Shown here: positions 25,457-37,105 of the stretch, one piece after another
Position numbering within the stretch: position 1 is the first letter of the stretch
Layout of the letters: each line of letters opens with the position of its first letter
Source: Malania oleifera
Lineage: Eukaryota; Streptophyta; Magnoliopsida; Santalales; Ximeniaceae
DNA length: 64,000 nt
Assembly: GCF_029873635.1 (NCBI RefSeq)
Contig: NC_080421.1
Coordinates: forward strand, 2,976,001-3,040,000
Direction: 5' to 3'
Program-made: the position numbers and the translations under genes
Notes under the pieces: model-generated
The model's input: the letters and a program-made list of their open reading frames with translations, nothing else
Told to the model about the DNA's origin: nothing
The model's database searches: none

Positions 25457-26875
25457 ATGCTGGAGTACAAAAATACCGAATATGTGCGATTGGGGGAAGC
25501 AGCTTCTCACAGGTTTGATAGCTTCAAAAAGGTGTCAATTATACCTCTTATTTTCCTGATATTCTATGAGGTCTCTGGAGGACCATTTGGTGTGGAAGAC
25601 AGCGTCAAGGCAGCCGGTCCTCTTCTAGCGCTTCTTGGGTTTCTGCTTTTCCCATTTGTATGGAGCATTCCAGAGGCCCTTATAACTGCAGAAATGGGTA
25701 CAATGTTCCCCGAGAATGGTGGATATGTGGTTTGGGTGTCTTCAGCTTTGGGTCCCTATTGGGGCTTCCAGCAAGGTTGGATGAAATGGCTGAGCGGGGT
25801 TATTGATAATGCACTGTACCCAGTTCTGTTTCTGGACTACCTAAAATCTGCTATCCCCCTTCTAACCAGCGGCTTCCCAAGGGTAATAACTGTGCTAGTT
25901 TTGACTGTCGCTCTTACTTATATGAACTACAGGGGCCTAAACATTGTGGGATGGGTTGCCGTGTTGTTGGGGGTGTTCTCGCTTCTACCTTTTGTGGTTA
26001 TGGGACTGGTCGCCTTCCCCAAACTGCAGCCTTCGAGATGGCTTGCGGTAGACCTGCACAATGTGGATTGGGGATTGTACTTAAACACTCTTTTCTGGAA
26101 TCTCAATTACTGGGATTCTATTAGCACTCTAGCAGGAGAGGTGGAAAACCCAAATAAAATGCTTCCAAGGGCACTCTTTTATGCTGTAAATTTGGTTGTC
26201 ATGGGTTATTTTTTGCCCCTTCTGGTTGGTACAGGAGCTATGCCACTCAATCGCGAGCTTTGGAGTGATGGGTACTTCTCAGATATTGCTAAAATGCTTG
26301 GAGGTGTATGGTTGAGAAGTTGGATGCAAGCAGCGTCTGCTCTCTCAAATATGGGAATGTTTGTGGCTGAAATGAGCAGCGACTCCTTTCAACTTCTGGG
26401 AATGGCAGAACGTGGGATGCTTCCTGAGTTTTTCGGCAGGAGATCTCATTACGGAACCCCTCTTATTGGAATTCTCTTCTCTGCTTCTGGCGTGATTTTG
26501 CTGTCATGGTTGAGCTTTCAAGAGATTGTAGCAGCAGAGAACTTCCTATACTGTTTTGGAATGATCATGGAGTTCATAGCATTTGTCAAGCTAAGGATAG
26601 AAAATCCTGCAGCATCTCGACCATATAAGATACCTGTTGGTACAGTTGGGGCAATCTTGATGTGTATACCTCCAACTTTACTCATCATTGTGGTTTTAGC
26701 TCTTGCTTCTTTCAAAGTCGTGGTGATTAGCCTCATTGCAGTTATAGTTGGGCTTATCATGCAGCCTTGTTTGAAGTACACTGAAAAAAAGAGATGGTTC
26801 AGGTTCTCAACGAGTTCTGACCTTCCAGATCTTTGTCCACTCCATCACAAGGATGCTGAATCGTCACCGCAATGA
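25457..26875 (+). CDS. PUT: Polyamine uptake transporter (PUT/LAT-type APC permease)
   Basis: A plasma- or organelle-membrane permease of the amino acid-polyamine-organocation superfamily, which in plants carries polyamines and paraquat. The uninterrupted coding exon follows the Arabidopsis At1g31830 (PUT2) type closely. A short N-terminal tail precedes TM1 with [10 protein letters not shown] (substrate-site helix). [24 protein letters not shown], the [11 protein letters not shown] segment, [10 protein letters not shown] and [20 protein letters not shown] follow. There are about 12 hydrophobic helices, and the tail ends with [12 protein letters not shown] place the start at the Met at 25457 (472 residues). 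The frame is open back to a Met at 25376, but that part is a copy of upstream non-coding DNA. A single coding exon is normal for the family. Confidence 0.92.
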   Translation: MLEYKNTEYVRLGEAASHRFDSFKKVSIIPLIFLIFYEVSGGPFGVEDSVKAAGPLLALLGFLLFPFVWSIPEALITAEMGTMFPENGGYVVWVSSALGPYWGFQQGWMKWLSGVIDNALYPVLFLDYLKSAIPLLTSGFPRVITVLVLTVALTYMNYRGLNIVGWVAVLLGVFSLLPFVVMGLVAFPKLQPSRWLAVDLHNVDWGLYLNTLFWNLNYWDSISTLAGEVENPNKMLPRALFYAVNLVVMGYFLPLLVGTGAMPLNRELWSDGYFSDIAKMLGGVWLRSWMQAASALSNMGMFVAEMSSDSFQLLGMAERGMLPEFFGRRSHYGTPLIGILFSASGVILLSWLSFQEIVAAENFLYCFGMIMEFIAFVKLRIENPAASRPYKIPVGTVGAILMCIPPTLLIIVVLALASFKVVVISLIAVIVGLIMQPCLKYTEKKRWFRFSTSSDLPDLCPLHHKDAESSPQ

Positions 26876-27975
26876 CGACTTTCTTTCCCGTTAACATGTT
26901 ATGGAAGCAGCTTTTATTTGCCTGAAAACTTTGTCGATATCAACTGTTTTGCAGATAGGTAGGTGGAGAGGTTAAGCACAAATGAAGCATAATCATGGAG
27001 AAGTTAAACATTAAATCGTATTGTATATTTAAGTGTGATGCTTGTCTTTTTTAACCCTTTAGAAGCTAACACCGGTTGCTGAATATGTTCAAGATCACGG
27101 GAGACTTGTATTAGAACAAGGATCCTGCCTCTGAAAGTAAAATATTGCCATTGCAAAAACTAAATTTATTGCTTATTTCATTTTTTAGCTTATTGTTTGT
27201 GGTTATTTTCAATTAAGAATATAATAAAATTAAATCAATTTCATATTGTAAGCTTTTTTCAATTTTCAAACTATTGCTGACAATGTAACACAAATTTTTT
27301 CACGGGCAAAACTAAAATTATTGTTTGTTCGTTTAAATAAGAGTGTGATCAAAATATTGTCCTTTTTTTTTATTTTTGTTGGGTTAATTTATATAAATTT
27401 AAAATGGTGTAAGATGTTTTTGACACTTAATAAAATTGAGCTTGATACTTATTCTAATTTTTGGGCATTATGGTTGTGGTGTTTTGATAGAACAACACAA
27501 AATTTTGTTTTATAAGCTTTTATTAATTTATTGTTTATTCTCATAACAAGAGCATAATCAAATTAATGTTTCCTTTATAATTTTTTCCTTAATTTACAAA
27601 GATGTTATGTCGCCACTAAAAGTGTTAATTCATTTTCGATAGGATTGAACTTGTTGATTATTTTATTTATATGCACAAGGTTTGTATAATCTCAATAAAA
27701 AGAACATATTAAAATGATATTCTTCTAAAATATTGTTAATTAAGAATGCTTCTAATGGTCCTTTTTTTTTAACTTTTGAAAAAGTGCAAAAAATTATCAA
27801 CAAAATTTTACTAGATTGTGAGCTATGAGGAAGCTATGGTTGCAAAAAAATGCTAAAAAATTTGTTATGGATCTTATGAATTCGTGGTGTTATCAAGTTT
27901 TTTGAGGACATAGGTATAGGAGACGAACTAACTCGACAAGTCGGAGTGGATATGCCTTTGAAAAAATAAAATAGA
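26876..27975. other. 3' flank of the transporter and intergenic DNA
   Basis: 3' UTR, then AT-rich DNA with repeated TTTATTG(C/T)TTATT phrases. No gene seen. Confidence 0.5.
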
Positions 27976-28125
27976 AAATGAATTTCTCCTTATTTTGGAG
28001 TATCAATTTGCTCCAACTAATTGATATTCCCTTTTTCTCAAAAAATAAATAAATAAATTTTCTCCTTATTGCACTCGAGAATGTTGCTCCAACTAATTGA
28101 TATTCCCTTTTCTTCAAAAAAATAT
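27976..28125. repeat. Tandemly duplicated block in the SecE promoter
   Basis: Two copies of about 65-70 bp (from about 27979 and 28056) share TTCTCCTTATT and GCTCCAACTAATTGATATTC, with TCAAAAAA at the end of each. They end about 130 bp before the SecE start codon. Confidence 0.7.
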
Positions 28126-28162
28126 TACAAAATTTTAGTGCAGATAACACGGATGCAGCTAA

Positions 28163-28177
28163 GCCGACGTCGTTTTT
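28163..28177 (+). promoter_or_regulatory. ACGACGTCG-type palindromic motif before SecE
   Basis: GCCGACGTCGTTTTT, 73 bp before the start codon. It is the same ACGT-core motif as at 23508 before the transporter leader. Such motifs bind bZIP factors in plants; function here is inferred. Confidence 0.4.
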
Positions 28178-28249
28178 GCAATTTTCGTTAGTTGCCGGAG
28201 ACTATTACCATTTACCATTCACCTTGCAAGCACTCGGTATGTAACGACT

Positions 28250-30601
28250 ATGGGAACTCTTCAACTCTCTCTTCCGCCGTCGTCCAGCCATACCCTCCAC
28301 GGCTGCCACCAACAGCCACCGTCGCCACCGCTACAGCGAAAGCTATTCCCCAAATGTGCACTGAGCAAACAAGCCTACCGCCGCCTTCTCTCGCAGTTCC
28401 CAATCCCCAAATTCACAGCATCTTCCCCCAAAGCCCAACCTCCCAACGCCGCCTCCCACTTCTCCCCTCTTGTCCTTCTTGTAAACCTCTCTCTCTCTCT
28501 CTGATTAAGAATTTACGGCTATTCAGCTAAGATGAAGAATGGTAGCTCCGAAATTAGTTGTTTTTATGCTAATCATGTTTCCAATTGTGTGTGTATGTGT
28601 GTATGTGAGATTAGGGATTTATGATGCCGCTCGGCTACTAATAAGAAGGGAAACTCCAAAATTAGTTCTTTCTATATGAATTTTTTTTCCCACTAGCATG
28701 GAAACACTCATTCTTGGACTTTCTTGCAGATTCCTAGAGGGCGCTTTGGCACCATATATGCTGCGTTTGCAGGAAGAAATCACGATGAATTGAGCTACGG
28801 CGATGAATTTCGTGATGAGCCCTTTTGGTTGAGTTTGATCAAAGAAGCAATCTGGTATTTTACTTGTGTTCTTTTTCTTAATTATGTTGGATTTATTCGT
28901 AGGCATGCTTAGATGATATCCCCATTTGCTGGAAGTGCATTGAGAACCCTAGGGAATTCATATGCTCATATGAAAAAGTTAGAAAGCATGAAGCATGTTG
29001 GGTATTTATCTTCCTTTCAGGGGTTTGAAATCTTTATTGGTCTTTCTGGTGGAGCAGCCAAGTCAGCTTAAATATATTGAATGGCCAAGCTTCAAAAGCA
29101 CGGTTTGTCTCTCCCAATTTTGAATGCATTCTTCGTAAATTCTGATTCATTTGTGTTAAGAGTCAGTCCGATGTTTAAGTTTTAATTAAGAAAACGAAAA
29201 ACAATGAAATGAATGCATGATAAACTGCTTTTTTGGATTAAGGTGGAGGATTGAAGATCGAGAGGAGGCATATTACATTTAAAAAATCAAAGAAAAACAT
29301 TTAATCGATCAAAATATGATTGGCGTGTGGAATAGGCTATCAGGCTATGTGCATGAATGTATATATACAACAACAAGAAGCCGCAAGTCCCACTAGTGGG
29401 GTTGGGTACATAAATTTTTCTCGCTAATTCACCCGATTCAGAGCATTTTCCTCTATTATATTAAGGGCTATTAAATCTTTCCTTACTGTTTCATTCCAAG
29501 TTATTTTATTTCTACCCCTACCCCTTTTCATGTCAAAAATCATAACTAACTTGCTACTCCTAATAGGTCTCTACTAGGCTTGCATTTGAAATGCCCAAAT
29601 CATCTATATCATCCCTCCCTTATCTTGTTTTCAATCATTGCTATGCTTAAATTATTTCATATATGTTCATTTCTTACTGTATCTTTTAATGTTAAACCAC
29701 TCATCCATCTTAACATACGCATCTTAGCAACTTTCATTTTTTGTACATGTTGTTTCTTAGTTGCCCAACATTCTAAACTATAAAGCATAACTGGCCTTAT
29801 AGCCGTCTTATAAAACTTTCCTTTTAATTTTAAGGGTATTCTACGATTACACAACACACTTGACGCTCTCCTCTATTTTACCCAACCTATCTTAATTCTA
29901 TGTGTTACATCTTCTTCAATATCCCTTCATCTTGCATAATAGATTCAAGATATCTAAATCTATCAGTGCTATTAATCTTTTGATTACCCAGTTTAATATT
30001 TTTTCTGTTGCTACTCCTTACCTTACTGAAATTACATTTCATATATTCTATCTTATTTCTACTTATCCTAAATATTTAGACTCTAATGTGGCTCTCCAAA
30101 GTTCTAGTTTAGACTTCTCTCTGCTCTTACTATCATCAATTAACACGATATCATCTGCAAACAACATATTCCAAGGGATCTCATTTTGCATATTCCTAGT
30201 AATTTTATCAATTACTAAAGTAAAAAAAAAATAAGAACGCAAAGTAGAACCTTGATATATACCTATTGTGATTGGAAACTCTCTAGAATCTCCTTCTATA
30301 GTCCTAAAGCTAGTCATTTCTTTATCATACATATCCTTAATGATCTCCCTTCTTTTTTAATACCCACCAAAGCACTTCCCTAAACTCTCTCTAGATCAAT
30401 AAAAACCATATGCACGCACTTCTTCTTTTCCCTAAACTTTTCCATTAAACTTCTTAAAAGATAAAAGTTTTTATTGTTGATCTCTGAGACATAAAACCAA
30501 ATTGATTTTCCAAAATCTTTGTTTCTAATCTTATTCTATGTTCAATTACTCTTTCCCATAATATTTCTCACATGATTCACAATCTTAATTCCATGATAGC
30601 A

Positions 30602-30648
<47 letters not shown>

Positions 30649-32989
30649 CATGTTGAAAATGCAGCGAAGGCCATTTGGTCACTTTTGTAACTTTTTGACA
30701 GAGAAGGATAGCATGAAATTGCATTTTCTTTTCTAGTTTCAGTGAATAAACAATGTTTTTCATTGTTGTATAATGTTTGGAACATCTGTCTATTGTTTCA
30801 TCTCGTTAATCAAAGTTATTTATATAGTTATGGGATGACATACTTTAAAACGGATTTATTAGATTATATTGCTTTTGATGGAACTAAATGGCCAAAAAAA
30901 ATATTCATGCAACCAGATAAAATATTCAAAACCCTGCAAGGAGCAGTTTGTGGCAATAGATTCATCCATAGCCCAACACAACACACCATATAAATTTAGC
31001 CACATGCTTCCATCTTATTTTAAGCCCCCTTCTTATATCTGTTTATATGTTTTTTTTTCTTATATCCACCCCACCTGCTTTATTATAATAAGATCTTCTT
31101 GTCATCTCTCTCTCTCTCTCTCTCTCTCCACATTTTTTAAGATGGTGTTTTGTTTAACTTGAATAGTTTTTAAATAGAATAGAGATTGTGTAAATCAATT
31201 CACTAAATAAGTAAATAGGTCAAATACAAGCTTTGAAATATTTCTAAAATTAGTTTAATATAATTAGAAATACCTCTAATTCTGATTCGCTTAGTGGAAA
31301 ATTCACAAGTTACTTTTCCATTTTTAGCCTTTCATAGAAACACAACACTCAAAAGAAACATACATTCACACGGTTAAAATTGAAAAATAATACATAATTA
31401 GATACCAAACAGTTAAAATAGATCAGTGACCATTTAAATTAAAATTCAAAATTGGTTTACAAAAATCATATTTGAACTTTCCATAGGTTTTGTGGCCTAG
31501 GTCAACACTTGTTGAACCATCTAAGGATTGAATTAGACTTTGTTGACTCTGGTTTTGAGTAGCCTTTTTCTCTGGTGCTGAGTAGTTTGTATTTACTGCT
31601 TGTTCCTTGAAATCATTGTTTGTTCAAGCCACCATAATTTTCTTTGCCATGCCTAATAAGCCAAGATAGAGCCTTATTTTAAAAAAAAAAAAAAAAATAG
31701 TGGAAATGGTAAGAGTAAAAAACACTGATCTCCCCAAAGGTTTGCAAAAAGACATGGACTTTCCCTAAGATTTTGAAAATATCATAGACTTCTCCTGAGG
31801 TTTCAAAAATCTCATAGATCCCCTTTGAAAAATGATTTTTGGGACACTTACACCCCCCGAAAGACTTGCCTTTTTTTTGCAAAATATAAGGGGGAGGTTT
31901 CTGTCTTTTTGACAAAGATCAGAAGAGGTCTATAGAATTCTTAAAACCTTAGGGAAAGTTCTTGAATTTTTGAAATCTTAGGGGGAAGTCAGGATTTTTT
32001 TGTCAAACTTTAAGGGAGGTCAATGTTTTTTACTCAAAAGGTAAACATAATTCAAAATATGCTATGTCAGGCTTGAATAAATCGATAAATTGTAACACAT
32101 GTGTGCAGGCGTGAACACATGTTTCTTTCTTTGCACTAGAATATATCAATGCTAAGTCCAAATATTGAGTCATTTAAGTAAATTTATCTTGTGTAAATGC
32201 TACCAATTAAGGAACAGATACTACCCTGTAGGACAAAATCATTACCACGCCAGAATATAACACGCTACATCACCCTATGTCCCTGCCTGAGGCACTACAT
32301 TGCATTTGGATGTTTATGAGTTCAAGTCATAAGCTTTAGGTGTAATACTACTGGTGTCTCTGTGGACGTCTAACCCGTGAGGCCAATGGATTGAATCCTG
32401 CAAAATCAAGCTGATCACTGCAGTCAATATATGTTCTGCGCAGATGTGTTGTATATGTAATTCATATGTCTTTGAAAATATTTAGGGCTTTCTTTGGATT
32501 AAATATTTTGCTAGAGAAACAAGAAGAAAATGAAACTCGATAGAAATCAGTTTTCATTGTATTTTCTTTCTATCTCAAATATGATTAAGAATGAATACTT
32601 GTTTGAATATGATAGAAAACTAAAAGTACTTTTAAGGTTAATGACATGTAAAATAAATTTTTTGTTTATTGATATGCTCTATATTTGGTTTTGTTTCATG
32701 ACTACCTCCTTTATATTTTCCATTTCTTTCCTTCATGTTGTCCAAGTTCAAAATAGAGCCTATAGCTTTTATGAGATCTTTGACGTGCTACTCTAGCTTA
32801 AATTTGGAGTAGTGTCCAACTTTCATGTAAATTGAGAACATAAAAACATGACATTTTGTTATCATTTTTCCCCAGCTGAAGACGGCAACTCTCACTCTTG
32901 TTCTTGTGGCACTGCTTATCGTTGCTCTCTCCTCAGTTGACTCTGCCCTCAGCTATCTGTTGGCTTTGCTTCTCCGGCGAACCCCATGA
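28250..32989 (+). CDS. SECE: Plastid SecE-type protein translocase subunit, four exons
   Basis: I assemble four exons with GT/AG borders: 28250-28480, 28730-28854, 29021-29102 and 32876-32989, giving 183 residues in one frame. Exon 1 is Ser/Pro/Gln-rich, basic and free of acidic residues, like a chloroplast transit peptide. Exon 2 supplies an acidic linker (NHDELSYGDEFRDEP). Exon 3 ends with QLKYIEWPSF, the conserved amphipathic SecE block. Exon 4 encodes one long hydrophobic helix and ends in a short basic tail. SecE is the small clamp subunit of the SecYE channel, here probably in thylakoid or envelope membrane. Whether it is the SECE1 or SECE2 type is open. The third intron is 3.77 kb and holds a LINE, a (TA)n run and a fold-back element. 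Every exon is too short to stand out as an open frame. Confidence 0.82.
29368..30598 (-). mobile_element. 5'-truncated RTE LINE in SecE intron 3
   Basis: Minus-strand copy of the same LINE family as at 2-1679. It starts in the fingers region (its CATGGAATTAAGATTGTG matches 413-421 onward) and runs through RT to the 3' UTR (ACCCCACTAGTGGGAC) and a short TTG tail. It carries many frameshifts and stops. Direct repeats GCATGAAT(G/A)TATATATA flank it (29351-29367 and 30599-30615, 16 of 17 equal), fixing both ends. Confidence 0.88.
30606..30648. repeat. (TA)n microsatellite grown from a LINE target duplication
   Basis: A TA run of about 43 bp directly continues the 5'-side copy of the LINE target duplication. 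The other copy has only TATATATA. Confidence 0.85.
31101..31129. repeat. (TC)n microsatellite
   Basis: Simple CT run in SecE intron 3. Confidence 0.9.
31708..32037. mobile_element. Fold-back MITE with arms of about 140 bp
   Basis: The left end GAGTAAAAAACACTGATCTCC and the right end, on the other strand, GAGTAAAAAACATTGACCTCC are near-identical. The match continues loosely along both arms (CTTTCCCTAAG, GACTTC, AAAAATCTCATAGA). No coding content. A target duplication is not clear. Confidence 0.65.
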
Positions 32990-33415
32990 CATATTTGACA
33001 CTCTGTGAACGACATACTTTTAATGCATGGTCCTGCTCGCCAAAACTGCAGATGCTGATCAATCCATGTCAACATCATCATGGTAGGCGGAAGTCTGTTT
33101 GCCCCTCGATAACCGGTAGTGTTTGCACAACTCTTGGAGCAAGGTTATAGGGGAAAAACACATGGTTATGAAGTTAAAAATTGATTCAGGGAGAGCGATG
33201 AACAGTTTCAAAGTGCTTTCTCAAATTTGATGAAAATATATTTTTGCTGGAAGTTGTATTGATAACTCTTAAGGAAAAAAAATCTGCACTACCAAAAATT
33301 GCCGACTTTTGCCCCTTAGGGTGCACTTTGCTCAATTATATTTTCATGCACTTCCATTTAAATTTGTGTAACTTGGCACATATTCCTTGTATCCTCCGTA
33401 CAAATAAGAGCCAAG
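32990..33415. other. 3' flank of SecE
   Basis: Likely 3' UTR followed by non-coding DNA. No other gene seen. Confidence 0.5.
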
Positions 33416-33979
33416 TAGAGCTATGGCCAGCTCAAGCTCAAGCTCAACTTGTTTATTTGAAGGAGAGCTCAAACTTGGCTTGAGCTCGACTCTAAGCTTA
33501 AATCTTTTTCCCAAGCTCGGCTCATTTAGCATATAAATAACTTGAGATCAGCTCAACTAAAACTCGTTTCACATAAATAAACCTAGTCAACCTCAATCTC
33601 AAAATCGATTTGATTAAAACTCATTTCAAACTAATAAATGAATCAAGTCGATAAACAAATTATAAATTAATTTAGGATCAATAAAGATAGTTAGAGAAAA
33701 ATATATTTTAAATTAAAAAATTTTAAATCAAATATTTAATGAGACTAATATCAAGTATGTTCACAAGGCTAATATTGAGTTAGTTCACAAGCTATTAATA
33801 AACTAGTGAACAAACTCATAAATGAGTTTAAAACAGTCAGTTCCCAAGTCTAACAACCTGACAAGCTCAAAATTTGATATCAAGCTTAACTCATTTAACT
33901 CAATGAACAAATTCAAGCAACCCCTTATGGAATCCAGTACCACACAGCTCACAAGCAACTCGACTTATTTGCAGTCCTA
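33416..33979. mobile_element. hAT-like non-autonomous element, ends uncertain
   Basis: Repeated AGCTCAAGCTC, GAGCTCGACTC and AACTCA(T/C)TT phrases resemble plant hAT derivatives. The right end on the minus strand reads TAGGACTGCAAATAAGTCGA, a typical hAT start. The left end, TAGAGCTATGGCCAGCTC, is a weak partner. The 8-bp flanks do not match, so the left edge may be lost. Confidence 0.45.
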
Positions 33980-34043
33980 CACATTGTGGCCTGAAGCTGG
34001 GAACTCTTACTCATTGTGGCCTGAAGCTAGGAACTCTTACCCG
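33980..34043. repeat. Two-copy tandem duplication of about 30 bp
   Basis: CATTGTGGCCTGAAGCT(G/A)GG appears twice, each followed by AACTCTTAC. Confidence 0.8.
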
Positions 34044-35605
34044 CTGTTTGAGAGCATGGAATTGAGAAAAAAAAAACGCTAGTGAAAAAAAAGAGTCGAT
34101 GTGAGAATAATGCTAGGGGTTTGCATTATTTCTTTAAAATGATTAAAAGTGATTTCACTTTAAACAATTGGGGTGCAATTGTTGTGAAACTATCTTCATG
34201 TAGCAGCCTTATTTCTGAGAGGGGATGATCGTAGAACAAAGAAAAAGTGAACTGTGATACCCTTTCTAAACTACTAGGTTCTGCTCAAGACATTCAAAAC
34301 AGAGGCAGGAAAGGTGCCCTTCCATTGCCATATTAGCAATGGTCTTTTGTTGGTCTGGATTTCTACCCTCAAAAACGCAAATGAGAAAAAGAAAAATGAT
34401 TAACATATGAGAATACAGAGCCAATTTACCCAATGATCTGTTTGGCTAATAATTCTCGGTACGATTCATAAGCTTCACCATGTTATTTTTGGTTCGCGAA
34501 TGGAGGAATAGAATAAAAATGGGCAAGTGGAATACTGCTTACAAAAGATTAAGCAATTAGCGTTATGTTGGTTAAGTAGCAGAAAGGAATTGGGATTGGA
34601 ATTACAATTCCTTTAGAAATACAATTCCGATCCAACCTTGACTCATGCCAACCAAACATGTTGTGAGAATATTAATTGGCACAAAAGAAAGCACTACTGC
34701 ACAAACGTGAGTTTGATAAATGACTAAATACTATTGACACAAAAAATAAGGGGGGAAAGCTTGATATTGAAATTTTTGAACTAGGGTTATATTCAAGTTC
34801 TATAGCTACAGAAGATGATGAATATAACTCGTAATGTTTGCTAAACAATCTCAAACTATATATTGATATTGTACAGAATATCTAATTCAAAAAGTATAAC
34901 TGTTTATTTAAAAAAGAAAAAAAAAAAAAAAACTTAAATCCAGTAAGCAAATTTAGACTGGACTATAGTAGATTATATTACTAAAGTAGAACATGTTTTA
35001 CAACAGAACCACCAAAAGAGAGTTAGACTGGATCATTGTGAATCCATGGGGGGGTATAAAGCATTCATATTTGCGAGCGGCATAGGAGCATGCTTGTCAA
35101 GAGGTTTGAACATCCACTGTTGTCCTAGTACAACTCAATCTTCAGAAGTCAGGGAAAGAATAGAGAAAAGCAGGTGTATAAAGAAAACAATAAGAATGCA
35201 AAGAGGGCACAAATAGGGAATGCTACTCATAAAATTTGCTCTACCTCAGGATCAAGTGAGATCATTAGCTCTGGAGTACACTTGGAAACCTCTTTCCATG
35301 TTTCTGCACGTTACTTTTGACTTCCTGCTGCCTGCCCACCGCAATGATAATAATCAAAGAAAATAAGAAAACATAATTGGTCAAAGGTGGAGCATTAGAA
35401 GACGCAACTCTATCTGCTGTGACCTAAACCAAAGTAATCCAGTGAAAAGGAAGCATAATTATTTGCTATAGCAATCAAGCAACTTGACTGTGTGTGACGA
35501 CCATTGGCACAATAGCATGAGCACAAACGGTAACGCTGTCACATCTTATTTTTCAAATATAATTTTTTTTATTCATTGTTTTTTTTTTTAATTGAGACAG
35601 AAAAT
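34044..35605. other. Intergenic, possibly a weak minus-strand exon
   Basis: No solid gene. On the minus strand about 35240-35310 encodes a plausible C-terminal peptide ending at a stop near 35240, but no upstream exon or good acceptor supports it. Confidence 0.3.
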
Positions 35606-36340
35606 CAATCATCTATAACAACTGATATACAAATCATGTGAAATGGGCAATTTTTCTCACAAACATGTAGCAAAATCCTAAATAGAGAAGAAAAAAGGGG
35701 GGCTGAAAACAACAAATAACAAACAAATGCACAACAGCGTGCTGTCCATGTGCTGATTTCACTACACATGTCAAAGTCCACAGCACAGCTTCTTCTGCAT
35801 TGAGGCTAGTACCACTGTTTTAAAAGGCGAAGGTGTAAGGCAAGGCGTTTTACCCTCTGTGAGGCGAGGTGAGGCGTAAGCCTTAAGGCGTTGAGGCGTA
35901 AGCATCTTGGGACTATATTTTTTAAAATAATTAATAAATAAAATCAATTTATATATAATTAAAAAATGTGAAAATCAATCATCTATAATAACTGATATAC
36001 AAATCATGTGAAATGGGCAATTTTTCTCTCAAACATGTAGCAAAATCCTAAATAGAGAAGAAAAAAGGGGGGCTGAAAACAACAAATAACAAACAAATGC
36101 ACAACAACGTGCTGTCCATGTGCTGATTTCACTACACATGTCAAAGTCGACAGCACAGCTTCTTCTGCATTGAGGCTAGTACCAGTGTTTTAAAAGGCAA
36201 AGGCGTAAGGCGAGGCATTTTACCCTCCGCGAGGCAAGGTGAGGCGTAAGCCTTAAGGCGTCGAGGCGTAAGCATCTTGGGACTATATTTTTTAAAATAA
36301 TTAATAAATAAAATCAATTTATATATAATAAAAAAATGTG
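35606..36340. repeat. Tandem duplication of about 366 bp spanning a transposon edge
   Basis: 35606-35971 and 35972-36340 are nearly identical. They include ATCATCTATAACAACTGATA, the AAAAAAGGGGGGCTG block, TTGAGGCTAGTACCA, then the first about 150 bp of the hAT element. The duplicated block thus joins host flank and transposon end, so it arose after the insertion. Confidence 0.85.
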
Positions 36341-37097
36341 AAATTTTTTAAAATAATAGATAAAAATAAAAAAACATAATTTTTAAATATCATATAGGCC
36401 AATTTTAAGTTTTAACTAACAAACACAAACAATATATATTAAAAAAATAAGCATGCGCCATAAGAAAAAGTCAAATTAAAAATGTCTCAAGATTCTAATT
36501 TCTAAAAGCCATCTGCAGCCAACACAGTGGCAGAGAGTACCGAAAGGGTAAGAGGGTCGTGGAGAGAGGCGACAGACTGCATAGCGTCGCTGCAGAGAGA
36601 CGACAGCTCCTAAGGGTTCATCGAAGGGAAAAAATACTTCAGAAGGAGTCGTCGGAGGCAGATCAGAGTTTGGAAGGGAACGTCGACTCGTTGGAGAGAG
36701 ACGAGAAGCTTGGAGGAATCGTTGGAAGCAGCAATCAAGTCGTCGGAGAGAGAGGAGGTGTTGGAGGAATAGTCGGAGAGAGAGCAGAGGCTATTGTCAA
36801 GAAGACTCACTGGAGGCTTCGTCGAGGGAGCAGAACATAGGAAGCTTCGTGGGAGAGAGGGAGTATAGGGCTTTCGATGCATTCTGGGTTCTGCCCTGTT
36901 TAATTTATGTTATAAACCAAGAATCCCGAAAGGTGTATGCCTTGGCATTTGAGGTGTAAAAGGAGAGACTTTACACCCGTACGCCTTCTCCCCTGAGGCG
37001 TGCGCCTTTTAGAAGTTACGCATTTCCACTAACGCTTTCGGGCGTTTTAGGCCCAAAAAGCATCAAGGCGCGCCTCAAGACGCCTTTTAAAACACTG
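36183..37097. mobile_element. Non-autonomous hAT element, 915 bp
   Basis: Terminal inverted repeats CAGTGTTTTAAAAGGC and, at the right end read on the minus strand, CAGTGTTTTAAAAGGCG. 8-bp target duplications GCTAGTAC lie at 36175-36182 and 37098-37105. Subterminal GAGGCG(T/A)AAG and CGAGGC repeats crowd both ends. The middle (about 36530-36890) is GC-rich and Arg/Glu-codon-like, recalling the leader region of the large hAT at 54.4 kb. No transposase. Confidence 0.85.
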
Positions 37098-37105
37098 GCT
37101 AGTAC

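Noticed and set aside
28192-28530. Pro/Ser-rich 112-codon frame starting before SecE
   Set aside because: It overlaps SecE exon 1 in another frame; the frame from 28250 joins exons 2-4 in phase and encodes the SecE block.
32270-32400. Possible SINE around GAGTTCAAGTC
   Set aside because: Only one weak box and no clear tail or target duplication.
35236-35445. Possible minus-strand terminal exon(s) with a protein-like C-terminus
   Set aside because: Two different frames look open, acceptor sites are poor, no upstream exon was found and no family was recognised.
36559-36840. 93-codon Arg/Glu-rich frame
   Set aside because: Lies inside the 915-bp hAT element and reflects its GC-rich leader-like centre.
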